Shown here in pieces: positions 1-14,176 of a stretch of 64,000 nt of DNA; the first letter of the stretch is position 1; the number at the start of each line of letters is the position of its first letter. The stretch lies in the NCBI GenBank assembly GCA_037975125.1, contig CM075852.1, positions 18,025,099 through 18,089,098 on the forward strand, read 5' to 3'. Below the pieces are notes generated by a model that was not told where the DNA came from, ran no database searches, and saw only the letters and a list, made by a program, of their open reading frames with translations. A program made the position numbers and the translations under genes. This DNA is from Latrodectus hesperus (taxonomy: Eukaryota > Arthropoda > Arachnida > Araneae > Theridiidae).

Positions 1-223
1 TATTTTATGCTTGATTGATTATTAATGGAATGTGTCAAGAGTTCGAATTCAGATTTTACAGTTCAAATGTGTTTCAGTGCTAGTTTGTTAAGTACTGACC
101 ATTTACAGAATAGCAAATGAATAAGGAGGCGCTAGTAGCTTACTGATTAACACTTTATTGTCCAATTCGATAATTTGAGGGTTTAATTATCACTTCAGAC
201 ATGAATTTTTCCAAAAATACTTA

Positions 224-436
224 TTTATTTTATTACATTACATATATTCAGACTTGTATGCTTGATTCTTGAGATCCGCTTGTAAGTCTTCGACGATAAT
301 AGGACAAATAGCACAATGACAGATGTACAACCACAGAAAAATAACGAAGAAAACACCCAGGGCCATGGTGGGAATCGAACCCACACTCCTACTCCGATTA
401 GTGGTGATGCTTTAGACCACTCAGCCACGGAGCGCC
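224..436 (-). mobile_element. tRNA-derived SINE (family I), full length
   Basis: Read on the minus strand, the element opens with a tRNA-like head containing an A-box-like TGGCTGAGTGG (417-427) and a B-box GGTTCGATTCC (371-381), the internal RNA polymerase III promoter. An unrelated body and an A/T-rich tail ending TAATAAAATAAA follow. It is flanked by a perfect 13-bp direct repeat, CCAAAAATACTTA, at 211-223 and 437-449, which is a target-site duplication of LINE-driven retroposition. The head resembles a class II (Ser/Leu type) tRNA, but its acceptor stem does not pair well, so it is not a working tRNA gene. The perfect duplication suggests a fairly recent insertion. Confidence 0.85.
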
Positions 437-1235
437 CCAAAAATACTTAAGAACATTTACAGGTCAAATTAGTAGTGTGGTGTACGGAAACAAACTAAAC
501 AATATTTTATAGAAATATAAATTCTGTGATGCATTCCTCCAGAATATAAATTACAAATAAATCCATTTAAGTGTCAATAAATAGCATAGATGGAGCAGAA
601 ATATAGAAACGCCATATTAAAAAATATACGTGAAAAAAAAATTAAAAATTGTTATTTAAATGTAATTAACTTGTAAGTATTTTTATTTTCATTTTGCCTC
701 TTTCGCAGATTAAGTAACGGCGTATTACTAAAAGGCAAATTTTTTTCGGTATAAATAATTAAGAAAAGTTGTGCAAAAAAATAACAAAAGATTTCCCAAT
801 CGTTGCTGGAAGTAAATACTCTTATGCAGCTTATTTTCTTAACTTTTACTTTATTCGAAATTTAGTAAAATTGTATTCTTCTAATGTAATTCAGCTTATA
901 TTGCTTAAAAATTATTAAAGTATAGTTTGAATAATGTCAATGTTTGGCGTAAAATTTTTGATGAATTAAAATCGAAGTTAAAATTCTTAGTTTTTCTAAT
1001 TCGAGTTTTCTACCTCCCAAATAAATGGTAACTATGATTACAACGGGTCATAGTAATACGATTCGTACACAAAAACTGACCGTAAAGTGACAATCCGAAG
1101 GACAGAAGACATCCTTTCTCTTAACGTGTCAAGATTTAAGCATGCTAAGTTCAGTGAATCAAAAGCTTCAAAATAAGTTTCTACTTGACATTAAAATATA
1201 ATTTTCTAAATGTCGCGTTATCTGTATTCTTTCAG
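437..1235. other. Non-coding, AT-rich
   Basis: Apart from the right copy of the SINE target duplication (437-449), I see no gene, RNA or clear repeat here. The end is the pyrimidine-containing 3' splice site (TATTCTTTCAG, AG at 1234-1235) of the first visible exon, so the stretch is probably intron or upstream sequence of the split gene. Confidence 0.5.
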
Positions 1236-1358
1236 AAATGTCTTCCCCATCGACAAGCTCTTGTCTGAAGTCTCTAAGCTGCACCCGATCTGTGCACCCG
1301 ATGCAACTTCGGGAAGCCAGGCGGCAGAAATTGGCCGAGAAGGTCGAAAAAAGAGACG
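1236..1358 (+). CDS. Exon 1 of AT-hook gene (first coding exon visible)
   Basis: The exon lies between acceptor TTCAG (AG 1234-1235) and donor G/GTAAGT (GT 1359-1360). It starts two bases before an ATG (1238-1240) and reads 40 codons plus one base, ending in phase 1. The peptide starts MSSPSTSSC and passes into a charged stretch with LREARRQKLAEK, likely helical. It is far more GC-rich than its surroundings, as expected of coding sequence. The ATG is the simplest start, but because the exon begins at an acceptor, translation could also enter from an upstream exon. An antisense frame also spans the exon but ignores the splice sites. Confidence 0.72.
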
Positions 1359-1810
1359 GTAAGTTTTTCACTGTTTCCTCTTCAAAAATCTTTGAATGCA
1401 CGAGCTAAAAATCCGTTGACTGAGAGTATGTGATTTCTATTAAAAAATACAAAGGTATATAAAGGCAACGAAAAATTATATGAATAAAATTGTTCCCGAA
1501 AACGTATAAGCATTGACTTGACGAAATTTTAAGTAACAAGCATTTTGATATTTTTATTAGCAGAAATTGGGTATTCAGCAAACTTCAGGAATACATTAAC
1601 AAAATAAAATCTGATATTTTTTGAGTTATTTAATTTCTCTGAAATTTCAATCGTTTTAGCAAAACAATATTGCTTAGGACCAAAAATTTTAGTTAAGACA
1701 TGGATAACTTCAAAATGATATCCTTAAAAACATAAATGCTAAATTTAAAAAGAAATTTCCATTTTTCTAAGAATTCGGAGAAAATATTTTCAGTTCCCTT
1801 TACACAACTC
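1359..1810. other. Start of intron 1, nothing recognised
   Basis: AT-rich intronic sequence between the exon 1 donor and the first family II SINE. No coding or RNA signature is seen. Confidence 0.6.
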
Positions 1811-1990
1811 GTACCATGCAGGAAACCGAATACTTAGTTCTCTTACCTTCCTTTCAACAGTTCGTGGGTTCGAATCCTACCTTGGACTTGGATGTTTGTA
1901 GTGGTTCGGAATCCACTTCAAGCCTTGTGTCCCGATGTAATTGCCACTCGTGTGTGTAAAAAAAATAATCGTTGAGTAAAAACTAAACTA
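1811..1990 (+). mobile_element. tRNA-derived SINE (family II), copy 1
   Basis: The copy contains an intact B-box GGTTCGAATCC (1867-1877). The following body reads GGATGTTTGTAGTGGTTCGG, then AATCCACTTCAAGCC and a CTCGTGTGTGTAAAA tail. It aligns along its length with the minus-strand element at 17102-17281, including the 3' tail (ATCGTTGAGTAAAAAC). The 5' head is diverged, and I find no clear target-site duplication, so the edges are approximate. Confidence 0.75.
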
Positions 1991-2187
1991 ATAAATTTCA
2001 TTTCCAGGGGGACAATGGATATTGCAGTACCCTTTTGAAAAAAAAAATCATTCTTTCACATTGATCCGTTTTGTTGTTTTAGTTAGTTTACTTTTTGTTT
2101 TGAGTACATTTAGCATGCAGTCTTAACGATAATTAATGCTTCAAACATAAAGGCAATAAGTCATTGATAAACATTGATCCCTAAGAA

Positions 2188-2345
2188 ATTCGTGTCTTTT
2201 AGTTAAAAGGTCAACGCTTTTAGGTTCATCAGTTCTTGGGTGCGAATCCCACTTTAGGAATGGATACTTGTAATGGTTCGAATCAACATTAAGCTGTAGG
2301 TTCCAGTCTAATTAGCCCTCGTGTGCAAAAACAAAGCAATCGCAC
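2188..2345 (+). mobile_element. tRNA-derived SINE (family II), copy 2, degraded
   Basis: A B-box with one change (GGTGCGAATCC, 2239-2249) is followed by the family II body: GGATACTTGTAATGGTTCG, then GTCTAATTAGCCCTCGTGTG and an A-rich tail. It is more diverged than copy 1, so an older insertion. Edges are approximate. Confidence 0.7.
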
Positions 2346-5244
2346 ATCACCCATCCAGAGTCTACAGTATCTGTAAATAGTTACTTTTAGACCAGCCATT
2401 AATGCAGCAGTCCCTCAGTTGTGTTAAAATTATTAGCCTTAAAATTTCACATTAAATCCTATTCATAAGAGAATGGGGGATATACGGGTACTCGTGTTGC
2501 CTCCGCCAAATGACACATTTCATCGCCTTCTTCGCCAAATCTAAGCGATTACAGTCACAGCCAGATATTTAAAGTATTTCATCGGCATTAATAGACGTGC
2601 ATTTACAAATATAAAAATCAAAAACACTTATTGTTAGTAAAAATAACTAAAAATAAAAGAGTTTTTGATTTTTATATTTGTAAATAACGTAACACAATAA
2701 GTAACTATAAATATGATACAACAAAAACATAGACAACAATCTATCATATCTTACATCCAAGCGTACATGATGTAAAGAACTTAAATAAATACTTTTCTTG
2801 TTGGTTTAACTCATGTTTTTGAAACAATGATTTTATTAATGCATTTGGTACCAGTGGTTATGACATTTCAATGTTAGTACTTGGACCTTTAAATGAAAAA
2901 GTTAAATGTAACATAACCAATAGTATTACTTATCTTCTATAAATAAAATTATTCCATCAAAACTCATCATGTGCTTTTAAAAGCAATGAAAAGAGAAATT
3001 AGATAATTTAAATTGAAGCTTGCATGGTAGTTTAAGTACTTATTGATGATTTTCCCTATTTTTTCAGCAATTAAATTTAAAATTGTTTTTGCCATATTAT
3101 ATCTGATAATCATAAATTACATGAATAAAAATTAGCATATTTATACTTTATATCTTTTATCTGAAAGTATATAACATATTACATAAGTATCATTAAATAC
3201 TATAATTTACATATGTATTCTCCTACTTACCAAAATTAAATATGTGTAATAAAGGAATAAATTTTTTTGAATTAAACCTGTGAATTAAATATATTTATTG
3301 TGTATATTTGTATGTTGAAGTTACTAATCACTAATTTTCTGCAATAGCATATTCAGCATTTCTCATTATTCAAACTCCAAACCATTCAAAAATAAGATAT
3401 TAACTCTTGTTAATGCAATAAAACCACTTATTTTGTACCATTTGCTGAGCTTATAATTTAATCTCCAAGTTTTTTGCCCAGATCACATAAATCTCGACAC
3501 ATAAGTACATATTTATTTAACTGATTTTTAATTATTTCATTTATACAGTTTGTTTTGCAAGTTCATAAGATTATATAAGTAGTTACAAATATGCAAAAGA
3601 AACTAAAGGGTTGTAACAACTAAAAATCAATTTATAAAAAACTATTATCAATAATTATGGATATTTGTCTTCAACTCTTATTACTAACATCCGTGCAATT
3701 TGTAGGTTTATTCTTGTGCATAAAGAATTAATTTTGACAAGAGATTTTCCCATGCTTTCTTGAGAAATTTTGATCTGAAAACTCAGCAAACTGAGTCAGA
3801 ATTAAGGCATTATCACTCTTTCTTGCAAATCTCTTTAAATTAATTCACATTCATTACTACTTGCATCTAAATGTATGTGCAGAGCAGTACTGACCATTAC
3901 TGTAAATATTGTTAAAAATGTGTGTATAAGTATTTATATTACTAATCTAATCTAGAAAATGTGGGAACAAGTGTATGGAAAAAAAAAAGAAATTTTTACT
4001 TATATCAATTTATGAAATAATATTTACTGTTTGTGTATACTTTATAACTAAAATAATCTAGAAATATTTTCCGCAAATAAACTCTACTAAATGTATGGAT
4101 TATTCAAGAATATGCATGCAAGATATCTGACCTTTTAAATAGTCCCTATTTATTTTTATTTATAAAGAATATGAATGAGTGTGATGTCACGCGGCTTGGC
4201 CATACCAGATGAAAATACTCGACGATTAACCAAATGATAGGTAAATGGAAATAATTGTTATATCCTCATTAAAATCTTTCCCTGTGACTAATAATTACAC
4301 CCCATTGGCAGTCAAAGCAAATAAATTGGTGGTGAGCGCCTGGAGCACTGGAACTCGGTCATCCAAAGTGGCAAGAAGAAGTGGATCTAGTGTTTGTTAG
4401 GTTCCTAGCCTAAATGGCCATGTACCTTCTGTTCCTAAGAAATTTTTCTACACCTAACTTTAGTTGAGATTAACATAATGATTTCAAAACATAAGGTTAT
4501 TTAAACACAAAAGATTAAGAAAATATTTTGCTTAGGTTAAAGTGCTCCCAACGAGAGTTCTTTGCATGATATTGAATAAACATAAAAAAGAAAAATTGGC
4601 AACCAAAGTGGCAACCAGCCTCCCTTGAGAAATTTTGAGTACAAATACCACAGGAAGTTAAACTGCTTTTCCCACATCTGGTAATAATTTAAAATCGATC
4701 AACAAACTAGGGGAGATAACACTTTTCCATGAACCAGAATATCTCCTGTCAATAAAGTAAGCAATTATAAAATGATCTATCGAGACACAGATGCTGTTTG
4801 CGTTTTACCCAGTTCATGGGAATTTGAAGGATATCTATTTTGGTGCTCTCCCACAATAAATAGTAATATAATATAAACTCATAAAGATATTATAATGCAA
4901 ATAATAAAAGCACTTTCTTTAAAATAATTCAAGTTGTAAATAGTTCTGAAGATTTAGGTTATGCTTTTTAATTTGAAACAACAAAAATCGAATAAAAGAT
5001 AATCAGAACTCTAGAAATGGATTCAGAAATGTAACAAGAGAATAATAAGACTTGCTCTAATTTATAAATAATTTAAAATAATTATTAATTTTACATATTA
5101 ATATAATTATTTTCAAAAATGTATATTTTACAGCAGTGAATGATGTTAATATATAATATATATAGATTAAATGTATTTATAAATAACAGTGAGTTAGGAT
5201 AAATTAATTAGTTATGCATACATTTCATTTGCCATTAATGATGA
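2346..5244. other. Intron 1, largely featureless
   Basis: Mostly 70-80% A+T with no supported gene. It contains the inverted repeat at 2601-2685. A less AT-biased patch at about 4185-4860 is probably an unrecognised repeat, since no frame in it is open for long. Confidence 0.5.
2601..2685. repeat. Perfect 25-bp inverted repeat
   Basis: The left arm at 2601-2625 (ATTTACAAATATAAAAATCA then AAAAC) is the exact reverse complement of the right arm at 2661-2685, with a 35-bp spacer. Flanking bases (ACGTGC on the left, AACGT on the right) extend the symmetry imperfectly. It would fold as a strong hairpin and could be the core of a small inverted-repeat element. Confidence 0.85.
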
Positions 5245-5440
5245 ATTTGATTAATTACTTCATCAGTGTTGATCACTTCAAGTTTTTCAAATTCGCCGCT
5301 TAAAAATGCTAAGTCACTCCAATTATTTTGTCCCATGGTTGATCGTATATGTCAGAATTAATTTTAATTTACTGAACGAACGTTCACAGCTAACAATTGA
5401 CGTTGAACTAGTAAAAATTGTCTGTACACTCATAATTTTA
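5245..5440 (-). pseudogene. hAT-type transposase C-terminal relic
   Basis: On the minus strand one frame reads SCERSFSKLKLILTY. After a one-base shift it continues IRSTMGQNNWSDLAFLS and then EFEKLEVINTDEVINQ before a stop. This is the C-terminal dimerisation region of hAT transposases of the ZMYM/DUF4371-like type, where the CERSFSKLK and RSTMGQ motifs are characteristic. The frameshift and lack of upstream catalytic sequence make it a dead fragment. No terminal repeats were found for this copy. Confidence 0.85.
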
Positions 5441-5671
5441 ATAACATCTTCACCATACTAGATTATGCAAGTTAAAAGCTTCAATGGAGTTTAAGATTTA
5501 ATTTCTTTGGAGCATTGAATTATATACTTATATATTTTTTATAATAAAATCATAAATATTCTCAGCCAAAACATCTAAATTTGTAATATTTTTTATTTTT
5601 CAAAAACTGATACACTCAGTATTTAAGTTTTCTATTGAATAAAATTCTTATTGGGAATTAGACTTTTAATT

Positions 5672-5735
5672 GTTGTTCCCGATGTAATTAGACCTCGTGT
5701 AAAAAAGATCGTTTAAGGACAAACAAATCAATGCA
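5672..5735 (+). mobile_element. SINE family II, 3' fragment
   Basis: The segment CCCGATGTAATTAGACCTCG, followed by TGTAAAAAAGATCG, matches the 3' end of copy 1 (1935-1975) and the minus-strand copy at 17102-17281. The tRNA head is missing, so this is a truncated or decayed copy. Confidence 0.6.
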
Positions 5736-6623
5736 GGTATTCATACTAGACAAGAGTTTTAACATTCTTATCTCATGATTATGCGAAATTTTCTCAGTCG
5801 TTTACTTTACCAATGATGAATGTCTACTTATTTTTAATTTTTAATAGGACATTCTTACGATTTTAAAATATTTTTTTATTTAAAAGAGTTTGTTTTTGTT
5901 TTTTCATATTGTTTTACGCAATGGCATATTTTCTTTTTGATTCAATAATTTATATATTAAGATCTTTTTAATTTTTTACAGTGCAGAATCGGCATAAATC
6001 GAGCATTATTTTTTACAATAATTATGCCCGATTTCATTATATTCCTCCAGAATGATTTCTCTTAAGCTAAAACAGGTTTTTGTTATAAATTGTAATAATT
6101 AAAAATAGGTTTTAAATAAGTAAATGTAAAGAATACGAGCTAGACAGAAAACGAAATTCGATTTTTTTTTTGTTCCAAAAATCAAGATTTTTAAAAGTTA
6201 AAATTTTCGAACCAAGTTCATCGTTTTTAACAAAACCATATTACTTAAGAATATTTAATCCTTGTGATTTCTAGGTTTTTAATTAATTTTACATTAAATC
6301 TAATTTTAATATAAAAATTGAATAGCTTGCTCGTAGAATTATCATTTTAAATACTTATATAATTTTATAAATGATCGACAAAAAATGGAAAATCTTAGTT
6401 TTAAAAAATATGTTTTTAGGTAAATAAAATAATATAGGTTACATGAATTTTTGTTGAACGTTAAAAAATAACTTTGTAAAATTAATTTAATTCGATCAAA
6501 CTTGATTTTAAAACGAATCATAAAACTTTAAATAAAATTTTAACATTCACAACTGTAATTAATATTTTTAAATTTTTCTTCATAATGAAATTATTTTCAT
6601 AGAAAAATTATATTTATGTCAGT
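5736..6623. other. Intron 1, nothing recognised
   Basis: Very AT-rich sequence without open frames, repeats or RNA signatures that I can support. Confidence 0.6.
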
Positions 6624-6729
6624 ATCATGCTAATACCTGAGCTTCGTTTACCTTTTCTGATGAATATATACCTTGTGACGAGATTATATTTATCTGAAAA
6701 TGGAAACAAAGCTTAGGTATTAGCATGAT
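6624..6729. repeat. 106-bp imperfect hairpin (MITE-like)
   Basis: About 45 bases at 6624-6668 (starting ATCATGCTAATACCT) pair with the reverse complement of 6685-6729 (ending AGGTATTAGCATGAT). About 38 of 45 positions match, with a loop of about 17 bases. The outer 15 bp are perfect. This may be a small inverted-repeat transposon or a source of hairpin RNA. No target-site duplication is obvious. Confidence 0.75.

Positions 6730-9528
<2,799 letters not shown>

Positions 9529-9578
<50 letters not shown>
9529..9578. repeat. (TA)n microsatellite, 25 units
   Basis: A perfect TA dinucleotide run of 50 bp. Confidence 0.98.
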
Positions 9579-9581
<3 letters not shown>

Positions 9582-10109
9582 TAATTGTAGGTATATTACA
9601 CTTACAGTTTTTCTGATAAAGAAGCATTACTTTTTTATCAGATAATGTGCAAACGTGATATACTCTTCTCTTTTACTATAAATTTTTGAAACTATTAAAT
9701 TTTTGCAAAATAATTACAATGTATTAATAAATCGCAATTTATATTTAGGTTATTGAAATTCATTTAATTGTATAACTATTTAAATTCTGTTCTAGGATAA
9801 CTATTGAAAATTACAACATTAATGAATCTTGAAAATTACTTTTTAAGTTAGTTAAATAATAAGCTATAATTTTAGGAAAAATTGAATGTTTTTTAAATTT
9901 TAAACGATATATCTACCGAAAGAAAAATAATTTTATTTTATTCAGTATTTGTGATTTGGCTCATATTTTATACACTCTTTGAAAATAATGGAAAAATTAT
10001 ATTTGGTTACTAGCAGAAGGTGAATACTTTTATAACAAGCTTTTGAATAATTTATATCATTGAGAATTTCTCTTTGAATATATATTTCCTTAAATGAGTA
10101 TTTTTCTTT
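9579..10109. other. Intron 1, nothing recognised
   Basis: AT-rich spacer between the TA microsatellite and the 265-bp tandem array. No feature is seen. Confidence 0.6.
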
Positions 10110-11700
10110 TGAAAGAAAAGTTTAAAATAAGGCTAATTTTTTTAAATATTTAATCAAATAAGAATTATATTAAAATTAAAGAAATAATTATGCAGATAAA
10201 TATTATATTAATAGGAAAAAAATCATTAATTTTATGCTTATAATATTAGAAAAATAATTTAAAAATTGAAATATTTAATTATTTAAATAAGATTTAAATT
10301 AAAATTAAAGAAATAATTATATATATAAATATAATATTAATAGAAAAAATTCATTAAATTAATACTATTCAATAATTTTATTTTATTAGAAAAATAATAA
10401 AAAAATAAATGAGATATTTTATCAATCAAATAAGAATTAAAATTAAAGAAATAATTATGCAGATAAATATTATATGAATAGGAAAAAAATCATTAATTTT
10501 ATGCTTATAATGTTAGGAAAATAATTTAAAAATTGAAATATTTAATTAATTAAATAAGATTTAAATTAAAATTAAAGAAATAATTATATATATATAAATA
10601 TTATATTAATAGAAAAAAATTCATTAAATTAATACTATTCAGTAATTTTATTTTATTAGAAAAATAAATGAAATATTTAATCAATCAAATAAGAATTAAA
10701 TTAAAATTAAAGAAATAATTATGCAGATAAATATTATATTAATAGGAAAAAAATCATTAATTTTATGCTTATAATATTAGAAAAATAATTTAAAAATTGA
10801 AATATTTAATTAATTAAATAAGATTTAAATTAAAATTAAAGAAATAATTATATATATATAAATATAATATTAATAGAAAAAATTCATTAAATTAATACTA
10901 TTCAATAATTTTATTTTATTAGAAAAATAATTTTAAAAAAATGAAATATTTAATCAATCAAATAAGATTAGAATAGAAAATAATAGAAAAAAATTCATTA
11001 AATTAATACTATTCAATAATTTTATTAGAAAAATAATAAAAAAAATAAATGAGATATTTTATCAATCAAATAAGAATTAAATTAAAATTAAAGAAATAAT
11101 TATGCAGATAAATATTATATGAATAGGAAAAAAATCATTAATTTTATGCTTATAATGTTAGGAAAATAATTTAAAAATTGAAATATTTAATTAATTAAAT
11201 AAGATTTAAATTAAAATTAAAGAAATAATTATATATATATAAATATTATATTAATAGAAAAAAATTCATTAAATTAATACTATTAAGTAATTTTATTTTA
11301 TTAGAAAAATAAATGAAATATTTAATCAATCAAATAAGAATTAAATTAAAATTAAAGAAATAATAATGCAGATAAATATTATATGAAAAGGAAAAAAATC
11401 ATTAATTTTATGCCTATAATGTTAGAAAAATAATTTAAAAATTGAAATATTTAATTATCTAAATAAGATTTAAATTAAAATTAAAGAAATAATTATATAT
11501 ATAAATATTATATTAATAGAAAAAATTCATTAAATTAATACTATTCAATAATTTTATTTTATTAGAAAAATAATTAAAAAAATAAATGAAATATTTAATC
11601 AATCAAATAAGATTTAAATTAAAATTAAGGAAATAATTACGTATATAAATATTATATTAATAGAAAAAATTCATTTTTAATTTATTTTATTATATTTGAA
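10110..11700. repeat. AT-rich tandem array, ~265-bp dimeric unit
   Basis: The phrase GAAATAATTATGCAGATAAA or a close variant recurs at about 10181, 10448, 10712, 11093 and 11357, giving spacings of 267, 264, 381 and 264 bp. Between these lies a sister phrase, GAAATAATTATATATATAAA, so each unit is a dimer of two related ~130-bp halves. The 381-bp interval carries an extra partial half-unit at about 10970-11050. The array fades into degenerate copies by about 11.7 kb. Confidence 0.85.
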
Positions 11701-11929
11701 ATCGATAAATAAATTTGAATTAAAAAATAATTTAAAAAAAATAAATAAAATATTTAAGCAATCAAATAAGAGATTTATTTGAATGAAGAACAACTTAAGA
11801 AAATAAGTAAGATTTTTATTTATTTTTAGAAATCGATAAATGATTTTTAACTAAATAGACAATTAAAAAAATATAAATAAGACTGGAATATTAAGAAAAG
11901 GTAATAATTCCTGCATAACATTTGGCGTA

Positions 11930-12160
11930 AAATAACTAGCGGCGAATAACCTGGCGATCGCCAATAGCGATAAAGATTTGCGTATAATCGGCTAGATAGA
12001 GAATACCACGGGACTGTGACGTCATAAAATCGCATTCCTCCAGTGACGTCATAAGTTAACATACTTGAAACATTATCGCTGCTTGGCAATCAAGCTTGGC
12101 GAAACTTTGGCGAGAGATCTCTATATAAGAATATCCCCGTTTATTCTAACTTAATTGCAC
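11930..12160 (+). promoter_or_regulatory. Promoter-like block: CCAAT, two CREs, TATA box
   Basis: In a patch clearly richer in G+C than its surroundings there is a CCAAT box (11961-11965), two perfect palindromic CREs TGACGTCA (12017-12024 and 12044-12051, 27 bp apart) and a TATATAAG box (12122-12129). This order and spacing suit an RNA polymerase II promoter firing rightward from near 12,150-12,160. The MULE lies about 270 bp downstream. It could be the promoter of a solo LTR or other element, or a relic. I see no matching LTR boundary and no clear start codon tied to it. Confidence 0.45.
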
Positions 12161-12427
12161 AAATACAATGATTAGCTTGATAATAATGTGGCATAATTAA
12201 TTACAGGAAATATATTTAATTTTAAGGATATATACTTGTTATTTATTTAAAAAACTGATAGTATTATGAGAAAATATATATCACAGAATTTTTTGGTAAG
12301 ACAATTAAGAATAGCTAACTACCCAGAGGAAATAAATATACAGCGAAAATTAAAGTAAACAATGGATTTTAAATATGGCCGCCACGCATGCTTAGACCTA
12401 TTAATAAGTCTGCGCATGTATTTTACA

Positions 12428-12533
12428 CAAGCATCTAGTGATAAAGTCAACGTTAAGCGAAACATAAACATACAAATCAGTCAACCCATGCGCAGTTAGG
12501 TAAAATGTTCAGATATTTTGCGCATGTCCAGAC
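12428..12533 (+). repeat. Left terminal inverted repeat of MULE
   Basis: It pairs with 16958-17063 in inverted orientation. The shared core includes GCGCAGTTAGGTAAAA and the inner edge TTTTGCGCATGTCCAGA. Confidence 0.85.
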
Positions 12534-12700
12534 CAGAGCCTTACGGATTTCAGCGCGATTATTTGTGTTTATACTTTTGACTTGATTTCATTTGTTAAAT
12601 CTTGCTGTGAAATATCTTACGTATCCTCAAAAAAAGGCCCTTTTCAGGGCTGGAATGTGATTCTGAAAGTACTCTTAAGTGCTTTTTCTGATGATGAATC

Positions 12701-14176
12701 ATGCGATGTTGGAATAGAATCATAACATTGAGAACTCTTTCAATTTGCATTCAGAGGCTATTAAGCATAAAAATGATTAGCATTGAAGCTTGGGTGCAGC
12801 AAATGAAAACAGAAAATGACTGCATCTTATTTTACAAAGCTCTGGGAACTGAGGATAGTACATATAAAATATTAAAAAAAAGACTGTTAATGATTATGAA
12901 TGATGCTCAGAAAAACATATATCAGAAATTTTCTTCTGACTGTATATGTGTTGATGGAACACATGGTTTAAACAGCTATGGGTTTGAATTATTTACTGTT
13001 TTAATAATTGATGACATGAGACAAGGTTTTCCATGTGCTTTTCTGATATCCAACAGGAGCGATCAGATTGTGGTGTCATTGTTCTCATTGATTAAAGAGA
13101 AATGTGGCAGTTGCTCCCCTAAAATTTTTATGAGCGATATGGCAGATTCCTTTTTTAATGCATGTGTTCAAGAAATGGGTTACCCTTCAAATCGTCTTTA
13201 TTGCTCTTGGCATGTAGATAGGGCATGGAGAAAAAATTTTAAAAAAATTAACGACACAGATAAACAAATTCAAACATACAAAATTATTTGCATGTTAATG
13301 CAAGAGTCAGACTCTACAGCATTCTCTATAATGTTGGAAGAAGCATTAAAGCTGTTGAGAATGGATCCTGATACTGTGGAATTTTGTAAATATTTTGAAA
13401 TGTTTTATGCTTGCAAACCATCTGTTTGGGCATATTGTTATCGACGACATTGTGGTTTAAACACTAATATGCACATAGAACGGATGCATAGAACCATTTA
13501 ATATATCTATTTAAATGGCAAAAATGTCAAGCGATTAGATAAAGCCGTTCATGCAATCATGAGATTTGTTAGAGATAAACTCTTTGATAGACTCATTATG
13601 CTAAATAAGGGCAAAATCAGAGATTTAAGAAAACGGCATAAACTTTCCACTACAATGAACCGTGAAATCAATAAGGTAGAAGATAATTGGATTGTGCCCT
13701 CTTCAAGTGGTGATTATTACATTGTTGAGGGAAATATAAAAGATTGTACATGCCAAATTGTATGCACAGAATGTAACTGCTGCATGTATAGATACAAGTG
13801 CAGCTGTTTAGACAGTTGTATTAAATGGAATATGTGCAAACACATTCATTTGGTATGTCTAAAATCAAAAGAAGCACCTTCAGATAATGAAATGAAAGAA
13901 TTGTGCATTGCTGAATCAATTAATGAAACTAAAACTATAATGGAAACTTTCTCCAAATCACACCTAAAACATCCTATTTCTGTAGAAGACCGGTTAGAAT
14001 CTGTAAAAGAACAGTATCTCCATTTGTTTTCATCGGTAAAATGCTTAGAAGAAATTGAAGTGTTAGAAAATACTTTAAAATCTTTAAAGCCATCTTTACA
14101 AGCAGCAAAAAATTCTCAAGGGCAGGCGAAGTTATCAGTTTGTAATGTTCCAGCCAATAAAAACATTACCCCTTAA
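12701..14176 (+). pseudogene. MULE transposase with SWIM finger, broken
   Basis: The first open part (12701-13501) carries the DDE core: DGTHG (Asp at residue 85), MSDMA (Asp 146), the CSWH motif (Cys 168, His 171) and NMHIERMHR (Glu 260). A TAA at 13499-13501 interrupts it. The same frame continues past it for 19 codons into the second part (13559-14176), which holds a SWIM zinc finger CxC...CxH (Cys 81, Cys 83, Cys 93, His 95 of that part). Upstream, family-like sequence (NIENSFNL, then EAIKHKND) lies in another frame up to about 12777. The 12701 ATG is therefore an artefact and a one-base frameshift lies near 12775. The N-terminal region usual for the family is missing. Such proteins excise and insert the element, but this copy cannot encode an intact one. 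Confidence 0.88.

Noticed and set aside
361..436. Functional tRNA gene
   Set aside because: The A- and B-boxes are present but the acceptor stem does not pair. The sequence continues into a SINE body within a single target-site duplication.
225..440. 71-codon minus-strand frame
   Set aside because: It lies over the SINE and reads through its tRNA-like head.
1168..1401. 77-codon minus-strand frame
   Set aside because: Antisense shadow of exon 1. The plus-strand reading has splice sites and joins in frame with later exons.
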